Below, piece by piece: positions 59,035 to 64,000 of a stretch of 64,000 bases of DNA. Numbering within the stretch: the stretch's first letter is position 1; each line of letters opens with the position of its first letter. This DNA is from Lysobacter sp. ISL-50 (GTDB lineage Bacteria > Pseudomonadota > Gammaproteobacteria > Xanthomonadales > Xanthomonadaceae). A program made the position numbers and the translations under genes. The DNA is taken from positions 127,907 through 191,906 of the forward strand of contig NZ_JAGGRI010000003.1 in assembly GCF_018612875.1 (NCBI RefSeq), given 5' to 3'. The notes under the pieces are model-generated. The model was not told the origin of the DNA and searched no databases. It was given only the letters and a program-made list of their open reading frames with translations.

Positions 59035-60291
59035 GTGACTCTGAACGTGCAAGATCGTCCGGTCCATGCGCTGATCCCGTACGTGCGCAATGCGCGCACA
59101 CATTCCGACGCGCAGGTCGCGCAGATCGCGGCAAGCATTGTCGAATTTGGTTGGACCAATCCGATCCTAGTCGATGGGACCAGCGGCATCATCGCTGGCC
59201 ACGGCCGACTGCTGGCCGCCCGTCAACTAGGACTCGCGCAAGTACCGGTCATCGAACTGGCTCACCTGACCCCGGCGCAGAAGCGCGCTTACGTTATCGC
59301 CGACAACCGGCTCGCCGAGAACGCGGGTTGGGACGAAGAACTGCTGCGGCTGGAGCTGGAGGAGCTGCGCGACGCCGATTTCGATCTGGACCTGCTCGGT
59401 TTCACCGATGACGAACTGGATGAGTTGCTCGACGGCGATCAGGTCGGATTGACCGACGGTGACGAAGTGCCCGAGGTGCAGGAGCAATCGGTCTCGCGCC
59501 GCGGCGATATTTGGATTTGCGGCACCCACAAGGTGCTGTGCGGCGACGCCACTCAGGCCGACGATTACGCGGCGCTGCTCGGCGACGAGCTGGCGGACAT
59601 GACCTTCACCGACCCGCCCTACAACGTCGATTACGCCAACAACCCCAAGGACAAGCTACGCGGCAAGCACCGTCCGATTCTTAACGACAACTTAGGTGGC
59701 GACTTCGGAGCGTTCTTGGAAGCGTCTTGCACACAGATGGTGGCCCTGACCAAGGGCGCGATCTACATTGCCATGTCGTCGTCGGAACTGGATCGAATGC
59801 AGACGGCGTTCCGCGCGGCCGGTGGTCGCTGGTCCACGTTCATCATCTGGGCCAAGAACAAGTTCACGATGGGTCACGCCGACTACCAGCGGCAGTACGA
59901 GCCCATCTTGTACGGCTGGCGCGAAGGCACCGACCGATTCTGGTGCGGCGCGCGCGATCAAGGCGACGTCTGGTTCATCGATCGCACCAGCAAGAACGAT
60001 CTGCATCCGACCATGAAGCCGGTGGCGCTGGTCGAGCGCGCGATCCGCAACAGCAGCAAGAGCCGCGATCTCATCCTCGACCCCTTTGGCGGATCGGGCA
60101 CGACCCTGATCGCGGCCGAGAAGACCGGCCGCCGCGCTCGCCTGATCGAACTGGACCCGAAGTACGCCGACGTAATCGTGCGCCGCTGGCAGGACCACAC
60201 TGGCCAGGCCGCGCTGCGACAGTCTGATGGAATGCCATTCGATGACGCCGCGAGCAGCGTCGACCCCAACGCCATCGCCGAAGCCGAATGA
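59035..60291 (+). CDS. ParB-domain DNA methyltransferase fusion
   Basis: A 418-residue protein. Residues 1-150 are a ParB-type nuclease domain (ALIPYVRNARTHSDAQVAQIAASIVEFGWTNPILVD, GHGRLLAARQLG, ADNRLAENAGWD). Residues 165-400 are an N6/N4 DNA methyltransferase with DPPYNVDYAN as catalytic motif and ILDPFGGSGTTLIAAEKTGR as AdoMet site. Phages and elements use this fusion to protect their DNA. GTG 59035 is chosen, 9 nt after AAAGG; a TTG three codons earlier is possible. It overlaps the next gene by 4 nt. Confidence 0.9.
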   Translation: MTLNVQDRPVHALIPYVRNARTHSDAQVAQIAASIVEFGWTNPILVDGTSGIIAGHGRLLAARQLGLAQVPVIELAHLTPAQKRAYVIADNRLAENAGWDEELLRLELEELRDADFDLDLLGFTDDELDELLDGDQVGLTDGDEVPEVQEQSVSRRGDIWICGTHKVLCGDATQADDYAALLGDELADMTFTDPPYNVDYANNPKDKLRGKHRPILNDNLGGDFGAFLEASCTQMVALTKGAIYIAMSSSELDRMQTAFRAAGGRWSTFIIWAKNKFTMGHADYQRQYEPILYGWREGTDRFWCGARDQGDVWFIDRTSKNDLHPTMKPVALVERAIRNSSKSRDLILDPFGGSGTTLIAAEKTGRRARLIELDPKYADVIVRRWQDHTGQAALRQSDGMPFDDAASSVDPNAIAEAE

Positions 60292-61325
60292 TCCGGCCGG
60301 CGTATTACAACGAGATTGATCCCTACCTATGTGGCTGGCTGCGCAACCTGATCAACGCTGGTTTGATTCCACCTGGCGACGTTGATGACCGAGACATCCG
60401 ATCTGTTTGCGCAGACGATCTGCGCGGATACCGCCAATGCCACTTCTTCGCCGGGGTCGGTGGCTTCGCCTATGCCTGCCGGCTCGCTGGCTGGCCCGAT
60501 GACGCGGAAATCTGGACGGGCGGTTTCCCCTGCCAGCCGTTCAGCGTCGCGGGACGACAACGCGCGCAGGCGGATGACCGTCACCTCTGGCCGGAGCTGC
60601 ATCGGCTCATTGCATCCGCGCGACCCGCTGCATTCCTGGGCGAGAACGTTGCTGGCATCATCCCGCTGGCACTCGACGGAGTTCTGTCTGACTTGGAAAG
60701 CGAAGGCTACGCCAGCCGGGCGGTTGTTGTTCCAGCTTGCGCCGTCAACGCCACGCACCGACGCGACCGCGTCTGGATCGTCGGACGGCGTTTGGCCGAC
60801 GCCGCTGGTGCCGAACGGTGGCCGTACCCTGCCGCCGGGGACAACCCTGACGGGCAAGACCCCCAGCGGCAGCAAGCGCACGATCGAACTGGCGCATGTG
60901 GCGCGGCAGGTCTGGCCGACCGCGACGGCGAACGACGCGGAGAAGCGCGGCGACTTTGCGGCCGAACGGCGCAATGGCCTGCCGGGAGTGGCGAAGGCGG
61001 TCTGGAGCACGCCGCGCGCGAGCGACGGCGAGAAGGGCGGCCCCGGCCAGCGATTCGGCAGCGGGGCGACGTTACCGCTGCCGGCGCAGGCGGTGTGGGC
61101 GACGCCGACGACGCGGGATCACAAGGACGCATCGAGTATTGGCAGCGCACCGGTCAATGGAATGCTTGGCAGACAGGTCGGACCCTCGCCGGTCGCCGGA
61201 TACCTGAATCCGGAATTCGTCTTCTGGCTGATGGGATATCCGCCCGAATTCCTAAGCTGCGCGCCGCCGGCAACGCGATTGTCCCGCAGGTCGCCGCCGA
61301 AGTCCTCCGCGCCCTGCGCCGCTGA
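60288..61325 (+). CDS. DNA (cytosine-5) methyltransferase
   Basis: A 345-residue C5-methyltransferase: FFAGVGGFAYACRLAGW (motif I), TGGFPCQPFSVAGRQ (motif IV, catalytic Cys), FLGENVAGI (motif VI ENV), RRDRVWIVGRRLAD (motif VIII) and RAAGNAIVPQVAAEVLRAL (motif X). Between VIII and X are repeated segments GLADxxGER that act as or replace the recognition domain. From 60385 on, another frame also encodes a family-like protein, so this stretch is dual coding. It is element DNA protection or modification. Confidence 0.85.
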   Translation: MIRPAYYNEIDPYLCGWLRNLINAGLIPPGDVDDRDIRSVCADDLRGYRQCHFFAGVGGFAYACRLAGWPDDAEIWTGGFPCQPFSVAGRQRAQADDRHLWPELHRLIASARPAAFLGENVAGIIPLALDGVLSDLESEGYASRAVVVPACAVNATHRRDRVWIVGRRLADAAGAERWPYPAAGDNPDGQDPQRQQAHDRTGACGAAGLADRDGERRGEARRLCGRTAQWPAGSGEGGLEHAARERRREGRPRPAIRQRGDVTAAGAGGVGDADDAGSQGRIEYWQRTGQWNAWQTGRTLAGRRIPESGIRLLADGISARIPKLRAAGNAIVPQVAAEVLRALRR

Positions 61326-61389
61326 CGCCGCGTTGCCGCGCGACGCCAGGGCCGGCCCGCCTCAGTCGGCGTCGGCGAGGCCGACGTAG
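60385..61389 (+). CDS. Overlapping-frame phage-type protein (MTETS..WPTP family)
   Basis: A 334-residue frame almost entirely inside the cytosine methyltransferase gene, read +1. It begins MTETSDLFAQTICADTANATSS, contains LTWKAKATPAGRLLFQLAPS, repeated VWPTP/VWSTP/VWATP-xxxD units, and LNPEFVFWLMGYPPEF near the end. That is the full layout of a hypothetical protein family I recall from phages and prophages, so it is more than a shadow. Each WxTP unit coincides with a GLADxxG unit of the other frame. Whether it is translated is unproved; an ATG at 60385 lacks a strong ribosome site. Confidence 0.55.
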   Translation: MTETSDLFAQTICADTANATSSPGSVASPMPAGSLAGPMTRKSGRAVSPASRSASRDDNARRRMTVTSGRSCIGSLHPRDPLHSWARTLLASSRWHSTEFCLTWKAKATPAGRLLFQLAPSTPRTDATASGSSDGVWPTPLVPNGGRTLPPGTTLTGKTPSGSKRTIELAHVARQVWPTATANDAEKRGDFAAERRNGLPGVAKAVWSTPRASDGEKGGPGQRFGSGATLPLPAQAVWATPTTRDHKDASSIGSAPVNGMLGRQVGPSPVAGYLNPEFVFWLMGYPPEFLSCAPPATRLSRRSPPKSSAPCAADAALPRDARAGPPQSASARPT

Positions 61390-61682
61390 CGCGGGTAGTC
61401 GTAATCGTCGGGGCGCACATAGAGCGTCAGTCGGGCGGGGGCGCTCACCGCGATGCATTGATCGCCTCGACCTTTGAAGCTGGCGATCCAGTCCTGCGTC
61501 CGGCACAGGTCGCACACAAACGCGTCGTACTCAGCGGCCGTCATGGTATTGATGGCAATGACGCTCACGCGCTCTTCTTCGATGAAGTAACCGCTGTGCT
61601 CGCGTAGCATGGCTCGCAGGCTGGCCGGCTTCCGAGAGAAGCGAACGGCGACGGGGTATGGGCGGCACTTGGTGATGTTCAT
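61362..61682 (-). CDS. Small hypothetical protein with leader unit
   Basis: A 106-residue protein: MNITKCRPYPVAVRFSRKPASLRAMLREHSGYFIEEERVSVIAINTMTAAEYDAFVCDLCRTQDWIASFKGRGDQ.. Strand-rich with one CDLC pair. The conserved leader ATG at 61710 is in another frame, so it opens a separate reading frame that overlaps this gene. No element A counterpart was found. Its C-terminus overlaps the end of the frame-shifted methyltransferase reading. Confidence 0.75.
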   Translation of the reverse strand: MNITKCRPYPVAVRFSRKPASLRAMLREHSGYFIEEERVSVIAINTMTAAEYDAFVCDLCRTQDWIASFKGRGDQCIAVSAPARLTLYVRPDDYDYPRYVGLADAD

Positions 61683-61792
61683 GAGGCTTTTCCGTGGTTG
61701 GGTGCGTCATGAACGCTTCCTTCTGCGAGGAAGCCAAGCACAATGGCGACGATGTTTGCTCTGATGCCTCTTCTGTTTAGTCTTCAGACAAG
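61683..61792 (-). promoter_or_regulatory. Conserved leader unit B1
   Basis: Minus strand: partial box CTTGTCTGAAGAC at the conserved distance (61792-61780), hairpin GCTTC-N10-GAAGC (61733-61714), GTTCATG with leader ATG at 61710. The arm extends to GCTTCC/GGAAGC in this copy. Confidence 0.7.
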
Positions 61793-61856
61793 AAGGGGGA
61801 GTTCACCAGACGAAGAGCAGCGCGCAGGTGCTGCGCGCCGCATGCAGTTCGCCGAT

Positions 61857-62129
61857 TCAGATCAGATCAAAGTCGCCGCTGGCCGGATTGAACCGAATTG
61901 CCGCGCCGGCGCGAATAGGTGTTGCTGCCCCGAGGTGCATGTGCATGTATGCGCTTCGATACTCCAGCGCGCGCTCGGCTTGTTCGCGGCTTAGGCCGCA
62001 ACCGATGAAGTAGTCGCGCAGCTCGCCGTCGCCGCTGGATTCGTTGTTGCTCAACTGGTCCTCGACCAGCGCCAGTAGCAATTCCGGCAGGGTCGAGAGC
62101 AGCGGATCGGGTTGCTTGTTCTGGCTCAT
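61857..62129 (-). CDS. Small acidic protein, paralogue of the 12.0-kb gene
   Basis: A 90-residue protein: MSQNKQPDPLLSTLPELLLALVEDQLSNNESSGDGELRDYFIGCGLSREQAERALEYRSAYM.. aligned with the element A frame at 11994-12278. The leader ATG at 62156 is in frame nine codons upstream; ATG 62129 with GGAGAC upstream is chosen. Function unknown. Confidence 0.75.
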   Translation of the reverse strand: MSQNKQPDPLLSTLPELLLALVEDQLSNNESSGDGELRDYFIGCGLSREQAERALEYRSAYMHMHLGAATPIRAGAAIRFNPASGDFDLI

Positions 62130-62184
62130 GATGCGGTCTCCGTGTTGGGACGCCATGAACGCTTCTATCGCGCAGGAAGCCAAG
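62130..62184 (-). promoter_or_regulatory. Conserved leader unit B2
   Basis: Minus strand: CTTGGCTTC, hairpin GCTTC-N10-GAAGC, GTTCATG (leader ATG 62156). The CTGTC box is not recognisable at -66 in this copy. Confidence 0.6.
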
Positions 62185-62253
62185 CGGCTCGCGTCGCACA
62201 AATCGATTCGTGCCGTGGCGGGTCGGCCAAGAAGGATGGTTATTCCACCGCGT

Positions 62254-62279
62254 CGCGGCCGGGCGTGTGCCCGGCCGCG
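62254..62279 (-). terminator. Hairpin after DUF3489 gene (element B)
   Basis: Perfect 11-bp stem CGCGGCCGGGC/GCCCGGCCGCG, loop GTGT, 8 nt beyond the stop. Equivalent to the 12.5-kb hairpin. Confidence 0.5.
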
Positions 62280-62286
62280 CGCTGGA

Positions 62287-62925
62287 TCATTCCTCCTCGT
62301 CGGTCGAGGCAGCGACGGCCGGTCGTTCGGATTCCTGCGCGTCCTCACTCTCGATTCGGTAGACGCGGTCCTCCTTGCCAGCCTTCTCGTTAATCACGGT
62401 GTAGCCCTTCTTCTTCAAGGTTCCGGCGAAGAACCCGCGCACCGAGTGCTGCTGCCAGCCGGTCGCCTCCATCACCTCCTTGATGGTCGCGCCCTGCGGT
62501 CGCATCAGCAGGGCGACGACTTGCGCAATCCGGTTCGGCTTGCGTTCTTTTGCGGGCGTGACCGCCTCGGCGATAACCTCGATTGCGGTGTCGATGGCGC
62601 CGGCTTCGGCCTCTGTGTTGTCATCGGCGTCGTGGCTGGTGTCCGATTCGTCGCCGGCATCTTCTTCGTCGCTGTCGCTGGCCTCCTCTCCGACCTGCGC
62701 TCGGCCGATGTCCGTGGTCGGGGGCGGCAGGCCCACCGCCTCGTAGGCGGCGTCGGTGAGCGCGTGGCCCGCACCGTCCGCTGCGATCAGGTCGTTGAGC
62801 AGGAGCGAGCGGGTTACGGCCGTGCGCGCGCCGCCGCGCAGGTTGTCGGGAAAGCGTTCGATGCGTCCGCCGGTCTCGATGGCGAGGAGGATCAGGGCAC
62901 GCTGGTTGTCGGTAAGCTGGGTCAT
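62287..62925 (-). CDS. DUF3489-type protein (element B)
   Basis: A 212-residue homologue of the 12.6-kb protein: MTQLTDNQRALILLAIETGGRIERFPDNLRGGARTAVTRSLLLNDLIA and GATIKEVMEATGWQQHSVRGFFAGTLKKKGYTVINEKAGKEDRVYRIE, joined by a long acidic Asp/Glu/Ser linker (about 85-130). ATG 62925 is used; a TTG four codons upstream is possible. Follows the 76-residue gene at 56 nt spacing. DNA-binding winged helix inferred. Confidence 0.85.
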   Translation of the reverse strand: MTQLTDNQRALILLAIETGGRIERFPDNLRGGARTAVTRSLLLNDLIAADGAGHALTDAAYEAVGLPPPTTDIGRAQVGEEASDSDEEDAGDESDTSHDADDNTEAEAGAIDTAIEVIAEAVTPAKERKPNRIAQVVALLMRPQGATIKEVMEATGWQQHSVRGFFAGTLKKKGYTVINEKAGKEDRVYRIESEDAQESERPAVAASTDEEE

Positions 62926-62992
62926 GGTCGTTTCCAAATTGATGAGTGTGTTTTGGGGAGCGCGCCCTGCCGGTGCGAGGCGCGCGGATTTG

Positions 62993-63223
62993 TCAGCCGG
63001 CCAGCACTTCGTCGATGGCTTGCTGGACGTTGACCTCGCCGTTGGCGATGGCGAGCATCACGTCGTCGTTGAAGGTGTTCAGGACGAGATAGGCACGGCG
63101 TTCAAGTTCGTGCTGCGCGGCGGCGTGCCAGTTGTTGATGGTCCGCAGCTGTGTCAGCGCGGCGCGGTTGTACTTCTTCATTCCGTTGAGGTAGTCCTTC
63201 AATGCTGCGGTTTGGTCGTTCAT
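62993..63223 (-). CDS. Small conserved element protein (paralogue of 13.1-kb gene)
   Basis: A 76-residue protein: MNDQTAALKDYLNGMKKYNRAALTQLRTINNWH..DDVMLAIANGEVNVQQAIDEVLAG, matching the element A copy over its whole length. The leader ATG at 63258 encodes a separate 12-residue peptide, MDPHHSGHGGHP, whose TGA overlaps this ATG (ATGA), so translation is probably coupled. Confidence 0.8.
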   Translation of the reverse strand: MNDQTAALKDYLNGMKKYNRAALTQLRTINNWHAAAQHELERRAYLVLNTFNDDVMLAIANGEVNVQQAIDEVLAG

Positions 63224-63340
63224 GGGTGGCCTCCGTGGCCGCTGTGGTGTGGGTCCATGAACGCTTCCTACCGCAATGAAGCCAAGCGCTTTCCCCGATA
63301 AAGAACGCGCGTTCTCAAACGCAGACAGGTGTCGGACAGG
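63224..63340 (-). promoter_or_regulatory. Conserved leader unit B3 with leader peptide
   Basis: Minus strand: CCTGTCCGACACCTGTC (63340-63324, 66 nt from the leader ATG), hairpin GCTTC-N10-GAAGC, GTTCATG (63258), a 12-codon reading frame rich in His and Gly, and an overlapping stop/start. GGAGG inside the leader frame serves the second start. Confidence 0.75.
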
Positions 63341-63454
63341 AACGAAGCGCAGAAGTAAAACGCCGCCGAAATTTCGGGGCGTCGTTCGGTAGCGGTGCGG
63401 TCAGACGATCAGTCGATGTTTGATGGCAGTAGGAATCCGCTTATCGCCGGGAAG

Positions 63455-63582
63455 GCTGTCGGCACCTTAAACAGAACGAGATAGTTGTACCGATAGCCGA
63501 ATCATTCGCTTGGCTTTTCGTCGGAAGGAAGCGTTCATGTCCGTGCCGCAACGACGCGGCTCCACCCATAAGGACGAACGCC
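63455..63582 (+). promoter_or_regulatory. Conserved leader unit B4
   Basis: Plus strand: CTGTCGGCACC (from 63456), CGCTTGGCTTT, hairpin GCTTT-N10-GAAGC, AAGGAAG, GTTCATG (leader ATG 63537). The leader frame (MSVPQRRG..) runs out of frame into the gene. Confidence 0.7.
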
Positions 63583-63837
63583 ATGAAGATCGAAACCGCT
63601 CAGTCGCACCTGTTTCGCAATACGAACCAACTGCAGAACGCCTGCATCCTTCGGCTGGAAGAGATGAGCGGGCAATTCGCGCCCGCGCTCGACGCGGAAG
63701 AATTGATCGCGGCCAAAGCAATTGCGGCCGGCGCGTGGCGATTGGTAGAGATCATGTTCGAAACGCAGGGCATGGAACTGACGCTGCGATTCGATACCGA
63801 CGACTTGATCGATACGTTGAACAAGCTCGCAGGCTAA
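63583..63837 (+). CDS. Small conserved element protein (paralogue of 13.5-kb gene)
   Basis: An 84-residue helical acidic protein: MKIETAQSHLFRNTNQLQNACILRLEEMSGQF..RLVEIMFETQGMELTLRFDTDDLIDTLNKLAG. Same N-terminus and ending style as the element A copy, but here in the opposite orientation to its neighbours. Function unknown. Confidence 0.75.
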   Translation: MKIETAQSHLFRNTNQLQNACILRLEEMSGQFAPALDAEELIAAKAIAAGAWRLVEIMFETQGMELTLRFDTDDLIDTLNKLAG

Positions 63838-63856
63838 GGCCGAACGGAGAGACAAG

Positions 63857-63890
63857 ACCCCAGCGCCGGCTCGGCGTTGGGGTGTTTCCT
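63857..63890 (+). terminator. Terminator after 63.6-kb small gene
   Basis: ACCCCAGCGCC/GGCGTTGGGGT stem with a 5-nt loop, then GTTTCC. Nearly the same hairpin ends the element A paralogue. Nothing else was recognised from here to the window end. Confidence 0.75.
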
Positions 63891-64000
63891 CTTCCAAATC
63901 TGCCTTGTTATCGCCCGAGCTGTCTCGATGCTGTCCGCGCCCTGAATTCGTCGGGAAAGCGCTTGGCTTCTACCCGGAAGAAATGGAATGGACGCTCCCC

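Noticed and set aside
1..64000. tRNA, rRNA genes or CRISPR arrays
   Set aside because: None recognised on either strand by eye; a dedicated covariance scan would be needed to exclude a tRNA.

Overview
The window is high-GC DNA, probably from a gammaproteobacterium of the Lysobacter/Xanthomonas kind. That is inferred from base composition, a Sec-exported RHS protein, two HAF-repeat proteins and the DUF3489/DUF2924 families; no rRNA or tRNA was seen to confirm it. Nearly everything is accessory: at least three serine-recombinase elements, a restriction/defence island and several unexplained operons.

Layout. 0-3.8 kb: an uracil-DNA-glycosylase-like gene faces a tight five-gene operon encoding an acyl-carrier-like protein, an XRE regulator, an ImmA/IrrE metallopeptidase fused to a chagasin-like cysteine-protease inhibitor, a papain-like protease and a thymidylate-synthase-like protein. 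4.4-11.1 kb: a NarL-type response regulator, a 1620-residue RHS protein and a small exported partner. 11-22.3 kb: element A, with small leader-controlled genes, an origin-like region (9-bp iterons and a perfect DnaA box), replication genes and a DUF2924-recombinase-HTH module. 22.4-31.5 kb: a defence-like island with a TIR/deoxyribosyltransferase-like operon, an XRE-ImmA operon and a type III restriction-modification pair. 31.6-35.0 kb: a recombinase plus two RepB/ParB-like genes. 35.1-40.1 kb: more ordinary genes (VOC protein, hybrid histidine kinase, SulP transporter) with an attC-like remnant. 40.1-64 kb: element B, related to A, with a recombinase module including two degenerate resolvase-domain proteins, a phage-like recombination and replication operon, a cargo region with dispersed repeats and two HAF proteins, two DNA methyltransferases, and at the right edge the same small leader-controlled genes as element A.

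How the parts work together. A and B share three blocks: the DUF2924-recombinase-HTH module (integration and excision), replication genes preceded by small HTH proteins and iteron-like repeats, and a cluster of about 80-residue proteins plus DUF3489. Each small-gene unit starts with the same leader: a CTGTC-containing box exactly 66 nt upstream of a GTTCATG start in three copies, and a GCTTC-N10-GAAGC hairpin that pairs with the Shine-Dalgarno.

The most unusual observations are an insect chemosensory-protein (OS-D) cysteine signature at the C-terminus of a HAF-repeat protein (57.4-57.5 kb), the protease/inhibitor/ACP/TS-like operon (0.7-3.8 kb), the repeated leader hairpin, the origin-like iteron region of element A, and two overlapping frames at 60.3-61.4 kb that both look like real protein families.
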